A DNA stretch of 64,000 nt from Prevotella sp. (GTDB lineage: Bacteria > Bacteroidota > Bacteroidia > Bacteroidales > Bacteroidaceae). Positions 9,419-18,724 of the stretch are shown piece after piece. Location of the stretch: contig JAFUDJ010000005.1 in NCBI GenBank assembly GCA_017459445.1, positions 50,295 to 114,294 of the forward strand, written 5' to 3'. The notes beneath the pieces are model-generated. The model was not told the DNA's origin, did not search any database, and worked only from the letters and a program-made list of their open reading frames with translations. The translations under genes and the position numbers were made by a program. How positions within the stretch are numbered: the stretch's first letter is position 1; every line of letters starts with the position of its first letter.

Positions 9419-12076
9419 ATGAAAAAGATAGGCGTTTTACTCTTTTGCCTTTTTGCCTTTTTACCCTTTAAGGCGCAGACCTCCGTTGCCGGCCTCTTCC
9501 CCTTGGAGAACAGCGGGCGCATGGTGTGGAACTTCAACGCAGGCTGGCGCTTCCACTTAGGCGACGTTGCTGATGCCGAAGCCAAGGACTTCGACGACCA
9601 GGCGTGGGAAGTGGTCTCTACGCCCCATACCGTACAGCTGATGCCTGCCGAGGCCAGTGGTTGCCGCAACTATCAGGGCATTGCCTGGTATCGCAAGCAC
9701 TTCCGCCTGCCTGAGGAATGCGAAGGTCGTGATGTCACCCTCCACTTCGAGGCCATCATGGGCAAGCAGACGCTCTATATCAATGGCCAAAAGGTGAAAA
9801 AGCACGAAGGGGGCTACCTGCCCATCACCATCACCCTCCCCAATCGTGTGGGCGACGATTTGGTCGTCGCCATCAAGGCCGACAACAGCGACGACAAGAC
9901 CTACCCTCCCGGCAAGAAGCAGATGACGCTCGACTTCGCCTATCACGGCGGCATCTATCGGGACGTCTGGCTTATTGCCAAGTCGAAGGTAGCCATCACC
10001 GATGCTGTTGAGGAGAACAAGGTGGCCGGTGGCGGCATCTTTGTGCATTATGCTAACATCACCGACAAGAGCGCTGATGTCTACGTCAATACCGAAGTGC
10101 GCAACACCGACACTCGTCCCCGCACCGTGACCGTGGAAAACGCTCTGTCTCCGTACACTGCGACATTGTCGCAGTCTACCAAGGTCAAGCTACAGCCCGG
10201 CGAGACCCGCACCGTCACCCAGCACTTCAAAGTGAAGAGCCCTCAGCTTTGGTCGCCAGAGACACCTTATTTATATAATGTAACTACCCGCATCAAGGAC
10301 GGCAAGCAGCCGCTCGACGGCGGCATTACTCGCATTGGCATTCGCTCCTTCGAGTTTCGTGGAACTAACTCTGCCGTTTCAGCCACCGTTCCCGACGGTT
10401 CTCCGTCGGGTCCCGGCTTCTACCTCAACGGCAAGCGCTACCACCAGCTCGTCGGCGCCAACCGCCATCAGGACTTTGCCTACGTGGGCAATGCCCTGCC
10501 CAACTCGCAACAGTGGCGCGATGCCAAGCGCCTGCGTGATGCCGGATTCACCATCATCCGCACGGCCCACTATCCCCAAGACCCCTCGTTTATGGACGCC
10601 TGCGACGAACTGGGGCTCTTCATCATCGTAGCTACCCCAGGTTGGCAGTATTGGAACAAGGACGAGGGCTGGGACGAAAAGGTGCATCAGAACACCCGCA
10701 GCATCATTCGCCGCGACCGCAACCACCCCTGCGTGCTGATGTGGGAACCCATCCTCAACGAGACGCGCTATCCTGAGGATTTCGCCCTGCAGGCCCTGCA
10801 GATTACCAAGGACGAATATCCCTATCCCTATCGTCCCGTGGCTGCTGCTGACGTACACTCTGCCGGTGTCAAGGACCACTACGATGTGGTCTATGGTTGG
10901 CCGGGTGACGACTTCAAGTCGCAACAAGCTGCCAAGGAGGGTAAGACGGACGAAGTGGTACACCAGTGTATCTTCACCCGCGAGTTTGGCGAACTGGTAG
11001 ACGACTGGTACGCCCATAATAACCTGAACCGTGCTTCACGTTCGTGGGGTGAGCGCCCCATGCTGACGCAGGCCCTCTCGCTTCATCGGAGCACTGTCGA
11101 GCTTTTCAACACCACTGGTCAGTTCATTGGTGGTTGCCAGTGGCACCCCTTCGACCACCAGCGTGGCTATCACCCAGACCCTTATTGGGGTGGCATCTAC
11201 GACGCCTTCCGCCAGCCCAAGACGGCCCTGCCGATGTTTGCTGCGACACTGTCGCAACCTACGGAACAACCCCTCGTGACCATAGCCCACGAGATGACGC
11301 AGTTCTCAGAGAAGGACGTCACCGTCTTCAGCAATTGCGACTCGGTACGCCTAACGATGTATGACGGTGAGCACTGCTGGACGCTCCCCGTCCAGCGGTC
11401 GACGGTTTCCCCGTCGGCATCTCCCGCTCCACCCCACCCCGTTGTGTTCCGCGACGCCTGGGACTTCTTCGAGGCCCGTAACTGGAGCTATACTAAGCGC
11501 AACTGGCAGAACGTAAAGATGGTGGCCGAAGGCATTGTCAATGGTCAGGTGGTATGCCGTGACGAGAAGATGCCGTCACGTCGCAGTACCAAGCTACAGC
11601 TTCGCGTCGACGACATGGGCAAACCGCTCGTTGCTGATGGTTCCGACTTCATCGTGGTGGTCTGCGAGGTGACTGACGACCTCGGTCATGTGCGTCGTCT
11701 GGCCAAAGAGAACATCCGCTTCACCGTAGAGGGCGAAGGAGAAATCATTGGCGATGCCACCATCAACGCCAACCCTCGTGCCGTAGAGTGGGGCTCGGCT
11801 CCCGTGCTGATTCGCTCTACGCGCCAAGCCGGCAAAATAAAGGTCAAGGCGGAGGTACAATTCCCCGGCACTCATGCCCCCACCCCGGCTGAGTTGGAAA
11901 TAGAGAGTGTACCCTACGACGTGCCCATGTGCTATCATCCCGGCGAGTCCTACAAGGCCCATGAGGCTCACCAGACTCGTGACGGCAACAAGCCTGCTAC
12001 CATTTCCGACCAGGAGAAGGCCCGGCTCCTACAGGAAGTAGAAGCCCAGCAGGCAGACTTCGGGCTGCAAAAATGA
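9419..12076 (+). CDS. Secreted glycoside hydrolase family 2 enzyme with palindromic insertions
   Basis: The 885-residue protein has a repeat-derived signal peptide (core GVLLFCLFAFLPFKAQ). It continues with a GH2 sugar-binding domain (AWYRKHFRLPEECEGRDVT), an Ig-like domain and a TIM barrel containing RTAHYPQDPSFMDACDELG. The acid/base glutamate is E448 in MWEPILNE and the likely nucleophile is E522 in TREFGELVDDW. Extra C-terminal domains follow, as in GH2 enzymes carrying a DUF4982-like region. It is the last of the four-gene carbohydrate cluster. The gene carries at least two 27-bp palindromes (10153-10179 and 11236-11262) and two related GACGG/CCGTC hairpins (10391-10410, 11400-11416), all in frame. 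The lengths around these sites suggest surface loops. Substrate not determinable; beta-galactosidase is the default guess. Confidence 0.85.
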   Translation: MKKIGVLLFCLFAFLPFKAQTSVAGLFPLENSGRMVWNFNAGWRFHLGDVADAEAKDFDDQAWEVVSTPHTVQLMPAEASGCRNYQGIAWYRKHFRLPEECEGRDVTLHFEAIMGKQTLYINGQKVKKHEGGYLPITITLPNRVGDDLVVAIKADNSDDKTYPPGKKQMTLDFAYHGGIYRDVWLIAKSKVAITDAVEENKVAGGGIFVHYANITDKSADVYVNTEVRNTDTRPRTVTVENALSPYTATLSQSTKVKLQPGETRTVTQHFKVKSPQLWSPETPYLYNVTTRIKDGKQPLDGGITRIGIRSFEFRGTNSAVSATVPDGSPSGPGFYLNGKRYHQLVGANRHQDFAYVGNALPNSQQWRDAKRLRDAGFTIIRTAHYPQDPSFMDACDELGLFIIVATPGWQYWNKDEGWDEKVHQNTRSIIRRDRNHPCVLMWEPILNETRYPEDFALQALQITKDEYPYPYRPVAAADVHSAGVKDHYDVVYGWPGDDFKSQQAAKEGKTDEVVHQCIFTREFGELVDDWYAHNNLNRASRSWGERPMLTQALSLHRSTVELFNTTGQFIGGCQWHPFDHQRGYHPDPYWGGIYDAFRQPKTALPMFAATLSQPTEQPLVTIAHEMTQFSEKDVTVFSNCDSVRLTMYDGEHCWTLPVQRSTVSPSASPAPPHPVVFRDAWDFFEARNWSYTKRNWQNVKMVAEGIVNGQVVCRDEKMPSRRSTKLQLRVDDMGKPLVADGSDFIVVVCEVTDDLGHVRRLAKENIRFTVEGEGEIIGDATINANPRAVEWGSAPVLIRSTRQAGKIKVKAEVQFPGTHAPTPAELEIESVPYDVPMCYHPGESYKAHEAHQTRDGNKPATISDQEKARLLQEVEAQQADFGLQK
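9435..9469 (+). repeat. Degenerate octamer repeat coding for a signal-peptide core
   Basis: Degenerate CTTTTTGC/CTTTTTAC octamers encode LLFCLFAFLPF of the GH2 signal peptide. The pattern matches the perfect repeat in the GH106 gene and in porZ. Confidence 0.65.
10153..10179 (+). repeat. 27-bp palindromic element in GH2 gene
   Basis: Arms GTACACTGCGACA and TGTCGCAGTCTAC around a central T match at 12 of 13 positions. It adds about nine residues (YTATLSQST) within the Ig-like region of the protein. Confidence 0.75.
10391..10410 (+). repeat. CCCGACGG/CCGTCGGG hairpin in GH2 gene
   Basis: An eight-bp perfect inverted repeat with a TTCT loop encodes VPDGSPSGP between the Ig-like domain and the barrel. 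A weaker relative with GACGG/CCGTC arms lies at 11400-11416. These differ in stem sequence from the GCGACA family. Confidence 0.6.
11236..11262 (+). repeat. 27-bp palindromic element in GH2 gene (second copy)
   Basis: Arms GTTTGCTGCGACA and TGTCGCAACCTAC surround a central C. The inner arms are perfect and the outer bases are degenerate. It encodes part of FAATLSQPTEQ after the TIM barrel. Confidence 0.65.
11400..11416 (+). repeat. CGACGG/CCGTCG hairpin in GH2 gene
   Basis: A six-bp perfect inverted repeat with a five-base spacer lies in a Ser/Pro-rich linker (STVSPSASPAPP). It resembles the hairpin at 10391-10410. Confidence 0.5.
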
Positions 12077-12095
12077 AAGAAAAAGCTGTTTTCCT

Positions 12096-12126
12096 TTTGT
12101 GTTTAGCCCCCTAATTCGTACCTTTG
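12096..12126 (+). promoter_or_regulatory. Bacteroidetes-type promoter for ychF
   Basis: TTTG (12096-12099), 19-bp spacer and TACCTTTG (12119-12126) match the Bacteroidetes sigma consensus, 30 bp before the ychF start. Confidence 0.75.
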
Positions 12127-12155
12127 CACGCAAATATAAACTTTAACAAAAAGAC

Positions 12156-13256
12156 ATGTCATTAAAATGTGGTATAGTAGGACTGCCTAATGTAGGCAAG
12201 TCTACTTTGTTCAACTGCCTCAGTAGTGCCAAGGCACAGGCTGCCAATTTCCCCTTTTGTACGATAGAACCCAATGTCGGCGTCATTACCGTGCCCGACG
12301 AGCGGCTGACTAAGCTGGCCGAACTGGTGCATCCGGGCCGCATTGTGCCGGCCACCTGTGAGATAGTCGACATTGCCGGGCTGGTGAAAGGCGCCTCCAA
12401 GGGCGAGGGCCTGGGTAATAAGTTTCTTGGAAACATCCGTGAGACGGACGCTATCATCCATATGCTTCGCTGCTTTGAGGATGATAACATCACCCATGTC
12501 GACGGCACCATCGACCCCATCCGCGACAAGGAGATTATCGACACCGAGCTGCAGCTGAAGGATTTAGAGACTATCGAGAGCCGTCTGGCCAAGACAGAGA
12601 AGGCTGCTGCCGCAGGCAACAAGGATGCCAAGATAGAGGTTACGGTGCTGAAAGCCTATAAGGAAGTTCTGGAACAAGGCAAGAACGCCCGCATCGTGGA
12701 GTTCGAGACAAAGGACGAACAGGACTGCGCCCGCAACCTGTTTCTGCTCACGGCTAAGCCGGTGCTATACGTCTGTAACGTCGGCGAGGCCGAAGCCAAG
12801 AGTGGTAATGCCCTGACACAACGCGTCGAGGCACTGGCCAAGGAGGAAGGTGCCGAGTCGATGGTCATCGCTGCCAAGACAGAAGAGGACATTGCCGAGC
12901 TGGAATCCTACGAGGACAAGCAGTTGTTCTTGGAGGAACTGGGCTTGGAGGAGAGCGGTGTCAACCGCCTCATCAAGAAAGCCTACGCCCTGCTGAACCT
13001 CGAGACCTTCATCACCGCTGGCGAGATGGAGGTCAAGGCATGGACCTACAAGAAGGGCTGGAAGGCTCCGCAGTGTGCCGGCGTCATCCATACCGACTTC
13101 GAGAAAGGCTTCATCCGCGCCGAAGTCATCAAGTACGACGACTACATCCAGTATGGCTCCGAGGCCGCTGTCCGTGAAGCCGGCAAGATGGGCATCGAAG
13201 GCAAGGACTATGTGGTGCAGGACGGCGACATCATGCACTTTAGATTTAACGTTTAA
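12156..13256 (+). CDS. ychF: Redox-regulated ribosome-binding ATPase YchF (Obg family)
   Basis: YchF is a conserved Obg-family P-loop NTPase that prefers ATP and binds ribosomes; it is linked to stress and iron control in other bacteria. The 366-residue length is usual. The G1 motif is GLPNVGKST (residues 8-16), the G3 region is DIAGLVKGASKGEGLGNKFL, and NVGE near residue 208 replaces the usual GTP-specific NKxD, as expected for an ATP-preferring YchF. The C-terminal TGS domain contains TYKKGWKAPQCAGVIHTDFEKGFIRAEV. A good promoter is placed 30 bp upstream. The following gene begins 58 bp later after a 16-bp tandem repeat. Confidence 0.96.
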   Translation: MSLKCGIVGLPNVGKSTLFNCLSSAKAQAANFPFCTIEPNVGVITVPDERLTKLAELVHPGRIVPATCEIVDIAGLVKGASKGEGLGNKFLGNIRETDAIIHMLRCFEDDNITHVDGTIDPIRDKEIIDTELQLKDLETIESRLAKTEKAAAAGNKDAKIEVTVLKAYKEVLEQGKNARIVEFETKDEQDCARNLFLLTAKPVLYVCNVGEAEAKSGNALTQRVEALAKEEGAESMVIAAKTEEDIAELESYEDKQLFLEELGLEESGVNRLIKKAYALLNLETFITAGEMEVKAWTYKKGWKAPQCAGVIHTDFEKGFIRAEVIKYDDYIQYGSEAAVREAGKMGIEGKDYVVQDGDIMHFRFNV

Positions 13257-13262
13257 TTAGCG

Positions 13263-13305
13263 TCGAAATATCGGAACTTCGAAATACCGGAACTTCGAAA
13301 CAACG
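13263..13305 (+). repeat. 16-bp tandem repeat between ychF and lgt
   Basis: Two full copies of TCGAAATAnCGGAACT (13263-13278, 13279-13294) and part of a third fill the gap. No promoter motif is clear within it. Confidence 0.7.
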
Positions 13306-13314
13306 TCATTAAAA

Positions 13315-15879
13315 ATGCTACTCTTTATTAATTGGAATCCCTCGCTTACCATCGGCCCCTTCCGTTGGTACTCCCTGTGTTGGCTCATCGGTCTGGCGCT
13401 GGCCTACTTCGTTGTCAAGCGACTCTATAAGGAACAGCATATCAAGGAAGAGCTGTTCGACCCGCTGTTCTTCTATTGCTTCATCGGCATCCTGCTCGGT
13501 GCCCGTCTGGGCCACTGCATCTTCTACCAGCCCGACTATTTCCTAACATCGTGGCAAGGCGTTGTAGAGATGTTCCTACCCATCCACATCCTGCACGACG
13601 GCGGCTGGAAATTCACCGGTTATGAAGGACTGGCCTCCCACGGCGGAACGCTGGGCTTGATGATAGCCCTCTGGTTCTATGTCAGGAAGACCCGGCTCAG
13701 CATCTGGCGCGTGCTCGACAACATTGCCATTGCCACGGGCATTACGGCCTGTTTCATCCGCTTAGGCAACCTGATGAACTCAGAGATAATCGGCAAGGTG
13801 ACCGATGTTCCCTGGGCTTTCATCTTTGAACGCGTCGACATGATGCCACGCCATCCCGGCCAGCTCTACGAAGCCATAGCCTACGGCATTCTCTTTGCCC
13901 TGATGTGGTGGCTGCACAAGCGCAAAGCCGATAAGATAGGCACGGGATGGTTCTTCGGCTTCTGCCTGACCTACATCTTCACCTTCCGCTTCTTCATCGA
14001 GTACACCAAGGAGATACAGGAAGCCTTCGAGGCTTCGCTGCCCCTCGACATGGGTCAGATTCTGTCACTTCCCTTTATAATAATAGGTGTAATATGCATG
14101 GCAGGCGGCAAGTGGATGAAGCGCCTCACCGCCATAGCCGCCCTGACACTGATGACCAACAGCCTGCAGGCACAGACCACTGAAAAGGAACAGCAGCTGG
14201 CAAAGCAATATTACGAGGTCTATGCCGAGGGCAACGAAAAGGAGTTTCTCAAGGTCAGCGAACAGGCCAAGCAGCAGAAACTCAACAAAAACGACCGTCA
14301 GGGCTACTACGTGCTGTGCGTGAACGAGGTCAACTACTATATCAAGCTCAACAACAACAGCAAGGCACTGACGCTGGCCTCGAGGTTGCTGGAGGAAATG
14401 AAAGACCATCAAGACGGGCGTTTCGACCTCCTTTACAACGCTATGGCCAGCATTTATGAGAACCGTGGCAACTACAGAATGGCCCGCTACTACAACGAAA
14501 AGGCCATCGAAAACCTCCTGCCCAACGACACCGTTGGCATGGTTGGTGCCTATCTCGGCATGGCCAACCTCGAAGCTTCCGTCCATCCTGACGAGACGCT
14601 GGCGTATATCAACAAGCTGCTGCCACTCTGCAAGAGCTACCCTTCCCACTACAACTACGCCCTTACGCTGCAAGCCTTGGCTGCTTTCTTCAAGAACGAC
14701 TCTGAGCTCTTCTTTGAAACGCTCGACCAATACCATATCCATAACCGCGAGAACGACATCCACGAGGACCAGAACGACGGTATTATGGCGATGCTGCAAG
14801 AGGCTTTTCAGGGTAACTATCAGCAGGTGCTCAACCAGATTGCCCACAGTGATACCTATTCCCAGAACTTCGGCCATTTCGACATGCTCATCCAGCTGTA
14901 TCGCCTCATGGGCAATAAAGACCTGGAGATAGCCGGGCTACAGAACAAACTGGACGCCATTGACTCGCTGAACGCCAACCTCGTCTATGAGAACCTCAAC
15001 GAAATGAACGCAGAGATGGAGGTTGCCAAGGCACAGAAGAAAGCCGCCCACGCCCGCATCTACTGGCTCTCCGCCGTCATCGCGCTGCTGTTAGTGGCCG
15101 TCGCCCTCATCCTGTGGCGTTATCTCACGCGCAATCACTACCAAACCGAGCTGCTTCACCAGAACAAAGAGCTGGAGCATGCCCTGTCGCGTGCCGAGGA
15201 ATCGGACCGCATGAAGACCGCCTTCATCGAGCATGTCAGTCACGAGATACGCACACCGCTGAACATCATCACCGGTTTTGTGCAGGTCATCAACAATCCT
15301 GACTATGACGTCAGCCCCGAAGACCGCGACCGCATGCTCGGCGACATCAGCCGTAACACCGTGGAGATAACCAATATCATCAACGAAATGCTGGAGATGT
15401 CGCAAGACATCAGCCGTGAACACTACGACCTCTCCGACCATATCTCCGCCAATGCCGTCTGCCAGCAAGTCATCAGTAAGATGGAGAATCGTCACCAAGA
15501 GAGTGTTGAGCTGGACTTCATCACCAATCTCAACGACGACTTCATGATACACACCAACAAGAAAGCCTTGGAGAAAGTGCTGGAACAACTGCTCGACAAC
15601 GCCATCAAGTTTACCAAGGAAGGGCGCATCGAGCTGTATGTCCACGACACCCCCGACCACGGCACCGTTCGGTTCATCGTCACCGATACGGGCATCGGCA
15701 TCTCAAAGGAGAACCAGGAGCGTATCTTCGAGCGTTTCTTCAAGGTCGACAGCTTCAAGCAAGGCTTCGGCCTTGGCCTGACCATGAGCCGCAAGCTGGC
15801 CAACTGCTTGGGCGGTTCCTTGTATCTTGACAAGGAATACAAGGACGGCGCCCGCTTCATTCTCACACTGACGGCATAG
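13315..15879 (+). CDS. lgt: Prolipoprotein diacylglyceryl transferase fused to a TPR sensor histidine kinase
   Basis: One continuous 854-codon frame carries two proteins. Residues 1-267 are a complete Lgt, the membrane enzyme that adds diacylglycerol to the lipobox cysteine of prolipoproteins. It has [24 protein letters not shown] and HPGQLYEA. At residue 268 (ATG at 14116) a signal-peptide-like [20 protein letters not shown] begins without any stop codon between. TPR-like helices follow, then a membrane segment ([16 protein letters not shown]), a HisKA box with H643 in VSHEIRTPL, and an HATPase domain with [14 protein letters not shown] and GFGLGL. No receiver domain is present. It may be a real fusion, or two coupled genes with an internal start at 14116. 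A second start would give a normal periplasmic-TPR sensor kinase, which is the simpler reading for the kinase half. Confidence 0.85.
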   Translation: MLLFINWNPSLTIGPFRWYSLCWLIGLALAYFVVKRLYKEQHIKEELFDPLFFYCFIGILLGARLGHCIFYQPDYFLTSWQGVVEMFLPIHILHDGGWKFTGYEGLASHGGTLGLMIALWFYVRKTRLSIWRVLDNIAIATGITACFIRLGNLMNSEIIGKVTDVPWAFIFERVDMMPRHPGQLYEAIAYGILFALMWWLHKRKADKIGTGWFFGFCLTYIFTFRFFIEYTKEIQEAFEASLPLDMGQILSLPFIIIGVICMAGGKWMKRLTAIAALTLMTNSLQAQTTEKEQQLAKQYYEVYAEGNEKEFLKVSEQAKQQKLNKNDRQGYYVLCVNEVNYYIKLNNNSKALTLASRLLEEMKDHQDGRFDLLYNAMASIYENRGNYRMARYYNEKAIENLLPNDTVGMVGAYLGMANLEASVHPDETLAYINKLLPLCKSYPSHYNYALTLQALAAFFKNDSELFFETLDQYHIHNRENDIHEDQNDGIMAMLQEAFQGNYQQVLNQIAHSDTYSQNFGHFDMLIQLYRLMGNKDLEIAGLQNKLDAIDSLNANLVYENLNEMNAEMEVAKAQKKAAHARIYWLSAVIALLLVAVALILWRYLTRNHYQTELLHQNKELEHALSRAEESDRMKTAFIEHVSHEIRTPLNIITGFVQVINNPDYDVSPEDRDRMLGDISRNTVEITNIINEMLEMSQDISREHYDLSDHISANAVCQQVISKMENRHQESVELDFITNLNDDFMIHTNKKALEKVLEQLLDNAIKFTKEGRIELYVHDTPDHGTVRFIVTDTGIGISKENQERIFERFFKVDSFKQGFGLGLTMSRKLANCLGGSLYLDKEYKDGARFILTLTA

Positions 15880-15881
15880 CC

Positions 15882-18632
15882 CTATTTCCCGCTGACGATG
15901 CGTTTGATGTCGTTCAGCTTGTTCAACGCTTCCATGGGCGTCAGGTTATTGATGTCCAGTCCTAATATTTCGTCGCGTATCTGGCACAGCACAGGGTCGT
16001 CCAATTGGAAGAAGCTGAGCTGCATGCCTTCGCGGCTCTGGGCAATCTCAGCCGTCGGCTTGCCCACGCTGCCCACCTGTGCGTTGTCGCTCTCCAGTTG
16101 TTTCAGGATGACGCCGGCCCGCTTCACGATGCTTTTAGGCATACCGGCTATCTCCGCTACGTGGATACCGAAGCTGTGTTCGCTGCCGCCCTTCTCCAGT
16201 TTGCGCAGGAATATCACCTTGCCGTCCACCTCCTTCACCGACACGTTATAGTTCTTGATGCGCGCAAAGTGCTTCTCCATCTCGTTCAGCTCATGGTAGT
16301 GAGTGGCGAAGAGCGTGCGGGCCTGCGCCTTAGGGTGCTCGTGCAAGTATTCCACGATGGCCCAGGCAATGGAGATGCCGTCGTAGGTAGAGGTGCCGCG
16401 TCCCAGCTCGTCGAAGAGCACCAGTGAGCGCGGTGTCACATTATTTAATATATTGGAAGCCTCCGTCATCTCCACCATGAACGTCGACTCGCCCAACGAG
16501 ATATTGTCCGAGGCCCCTACGCGGGTGAAGATTTTGTCCACCAGTCCGATGTGGGCCGCCTCTGCCGGTACGAAGCATCCTATCTGCGCCATCAGCACAA
16601 TGAGGGCCGTCTGTCGCAGCAGAGCCGACTTACCGGCCATGTTCGGGCCCGTGATGATGATGATTTGCTGGCGCTCCTGGTCCAGCAGGATGTCGTTAGG
16701 CACGTAGCGCTCGCCGACGGGCAGCTGCGTCTCGATGACGGGATGGCGTCCCTGGCGGATGTCGATGACTTCCGACTGGGAAACCGTCGGCCGCACGTAG
16801 TGGTTCTCTTCGGCAGCCTTGGCAGCCGAGAGCAGGCAGTCGAGGTGGGCAATGACATTTGCATTCTGCTGTATCTGCGCGATAAATTCCTGAGCCGCAA
16901 CGACCAAGTCGTTGAACAGCCGCTGCTCCAGCGACAGGATTTTATCCTCGGCACCCAATATTTTCTCTTCGTATTCCTTCAGCTCCTGCGTGATATAGCG
17001 CTCGGCCTGTGCCAGCGTCTGCTTGCGCACCCACTCCTGCGGCACCTTGTCCTTGTACGTATTGCGCACCTCCAAATAGTAGCCGAACACGTTGTTATAG
17101 CCAATCTTCAGCGAGGCAATGCCCGTCTGCTGGGCCTCGCGCTCCTGAATCTGCAGCAGATAGTCCTTGCCGCTGTAGGCTATGCGGCGCAGCTCGTCCA
17201 GCTCTTCGCTCACCCCGCTACGGATGACGCCTCCCTTCTGCACTTGCTGCGGCGGGTCGTTTTCTATCTCCCGGCTGATGCGGTCGCGCAGCGCCTCGCA
17301 GAGAGAGAGGCGCTCCCCTACCCTTTGCAGGGAGGAGCCGGCGGGCAAACCGGCGGAAACAGGGAAGCCGGAAGAGCCGGCGGAAACGGGGGCGGCGGAA
17401 GAGGCGGAAAAGCCGGCGGACGCGGGGGAGGCGGTAGAGCCGGCGACCGAATCGCCGGCCACAGTGGCGCCGGCGGCAAGGCAGGCCTGCTTGATGGGCT
17501 CCGTGGCCTGCAGGGCTCGCCGCAGCTGAACCATCTCGCGGGGCGTGACGCGCCCCGTGGCTATCTTCGATACGATGCGCTCCAAGTCGCCTATTTCGTG
17601 CAACTGGTCGTCGATGCACTGTCGGAATGCCGGTTCGCGGAAGAAGTATTCTACCACGTCCAGACGCTCATTGATGGGCTTCTCGTCCTTCAGCGGGAAC
17701 ACCAGCCAGCGCCTTAGCAGGCGTCCGCCCATGGGCGACACGGTGCGGTCGATGACGTCGAGCAGCGATTTGCCGTCCTCCTGCATGGGCTGCACCAGCT
17801 CCAGGGAGCGTACGGTGAACTTGTCGAGACGGACGTAGCGCTCCTCTTCGATGCGTGTCAGCGACGTGATATGTGCTATCTGCGTGTGCAGCGTCTGCTC
17901 CAGGTATTGCAGGATGGCTCCGGCGGCCACGACACCGCTTCGCAAGTGGTCCACGCCGAAGCCCTTCAGCGACTTGACGTTGAAGTGCTTGTACAGCTTC
18001 TGGTGTGCCGTCTGCTCGGTAAACACCCAGTCGTCCATCAGAAAGGTGACGAGCCGCGTGCCGAAGTATCGCTCGAAGTCGTGGCGGCGCTCGCGGTTGT
18101 AGAGCACTTCCTTGGGCTGGAAGTTGCCGATGAGCTTCTCCACGTAGTCGTAGGTGCCCTCGCCCGTCAGGAACTCACCCGTCGATATGTCGAGGAAGGC
18201 CACGCCGCACGCCGCTTTGCCGAAATGGACGGCACAGAGGAAGTTGTTCTCCTTGTAGTTGAGCACCGTGTCGCTCATGGCCACGCCCGGCGTCACCAGT
18301 TCCGTGATGCCGCGCTTGACGAGCTTCTTGGCCAGCTTCGGGTCTTCCAGCTGGTCGCAGATGGCCACGCGGCGGCCGGCCCGGATGAGTTTGGGCAGAT
18401 AGGTGTCGAGGGCGTGATGCGGGAATCCTGCCATCTCGTCGCCCTTCACCCCTGCCCCGTTGTTGCGGTGCGTCAGCGTGATGCCCAGTATCTGTGCGGC
18501 GATGACGGCATCGTCGCAGTAGGTCTCGTAGAAGTCGCCGCAACGGAACAGCAGCAAGGCCTCCGGGTATTTCGCCTTGAAGTCGAAGAATTGCTTCATC
18601 ATCGGCGTCAGCTCGCCGTTTTTCTTTGCCAT
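15882..18632 (-). CDS. mutS: DNA mismatch repair protein MutS with low-complexity insertion
   Basis: MutS recognises base mismatches and small loops and starts mismatch repair with MutL. The start at 18632 ([15 protein letters not shown]) is chosen because homology begins there; upstream in-frame codons cross the promoter. The mismatch-binding motif is in [14 protein letters not shown]. The ATPase domain has the Walker [16 protein letters not shown], then [11 protein letters not shown] and [12 protein letters not shown]. Length is 916 residues. About 45 extra Ala/Ser/Gly/Pro-rich residues sit in the core/lever region between EPIKQACL and [10 protein letters not shown] (DNA about 17330-17480), where homologs have a short loop. 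The coding strand there is GC-rich and internally repetitive. The gene converges on the lgt-kinase gene with a 2-bp gap. Confidence 0.96.
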   Translation of the reverse strand: MAKKNGELTPMMKQFFDFKAKYPEALLLFRCGDFYETYCDDAVIAAQILGITLTHRNNGAGVKGDEMAGFPHHALDTYLPKLIRAGRRVAICDQLEDPKLAKKLVKRGITELVTPGVAMSDTVLNYKENNFLCAVHFGKAACGVAFLDISTGEFLTGEGTYDYVEKLIGNFQPKEVLYNRERRHDFERYFGTRLVTFLMDDWVFTEQTAHQKLYKHFNVKSLKGFGVDHLRSGVVAAGAILQYLEQTLHTQIAHITSLTRIEEERYVRLDKFTVRSLELVQPMQEDGKSLLDVIDRTVSPMGGRLLRRWLVFPLKDEKPINERLDVVEYFFREPAFRQCIDDQLHEIGDLERIVSKIATGRVTPREMVQLRRALQATEPIKQACLAAGATVAGDSVAGSTASPASAGFSASSAAPVSAGSSGFPVSAGLPAGSSLQRVGERLSLCEALRDRISREIENDPPQQVQKGGVIRSGVSEELDELRRIAYSGKDYLLQIQEREAQQTGIASLKIGYNNVFGYYLEVRNTYKDKVPQEWVRKQTLAQAERYITQELKEYEEKILGAEDKILSLEQRLFNDLVVAAQEFIAQIQQNANVIAHLDCLLSAAKAAEENHYVRPTVSQSEVIDIRQGRHPVIETQLPVGERYVPNDILLDQERQQIIIITGPNMAGKSALLRQTALIVLMAQIGCFVPAEAAHIGLVDKIFTRVGASDNISLGESTFMVEMTEASNILNNVTPRSLVLFDELGRGTSTYDGISIAWAIVEYLHEHPKAQARTLFATHYHELNEMEKHFARIKNYNVSVKEVDGKVIFLRKLEKGGSEHSFGIHVAEIAGMPKSIVKRAGVILKQLESDNAQVGSVGKPTAEIAQSREGMQLSFFQLDDPVLCQIRDEILGLDINNLTPMEALNKLNDIKRIVSGK
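17330..17480 (-). repeat. GC-rich low-complexity repeat inserted in mutS
   Basis: Degenerate copies of GCCGGCGGAAACGGG-like units (plus-strand reading) encode the Ala/Ser/Gly/Pro-rich insertion. The edge at 17313-17335 (CTCCCCTACCCTTTGCAGGG on the plus strand) resembles the repeat inside the GH2 gene near 2791-2826. Confidence 0.6.
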
Positions 18633-18655
18633 CGTACTTGTATATTTAGGATTTG

Positions 18656-18687
18656 CAAAGATACGAAATTCGGGCGAAACTCCCAAG
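18656..18687 (-). promoter_or_regulatory. Bacteroidetes-type promoter for mutS
   Basis: On the minus strand, TATCTTTG (18656-18663) lies 20 bp downstream of CTTG (18684-18687), 24 bp before the mutS start. Confidence 0.65.
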
Positions 18688-18724
18688 AGTTCCGCCCGAA
18701 ATGTTGTCAAAATCCGGCTGTCGC

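Noticed and set aside
1860-12076. Complete polysaccharide utilisation locus
   Set aside because: No susC/susD pair or regulator is in the window, so only a carbohydrate-enzyme cluster can be claimed.
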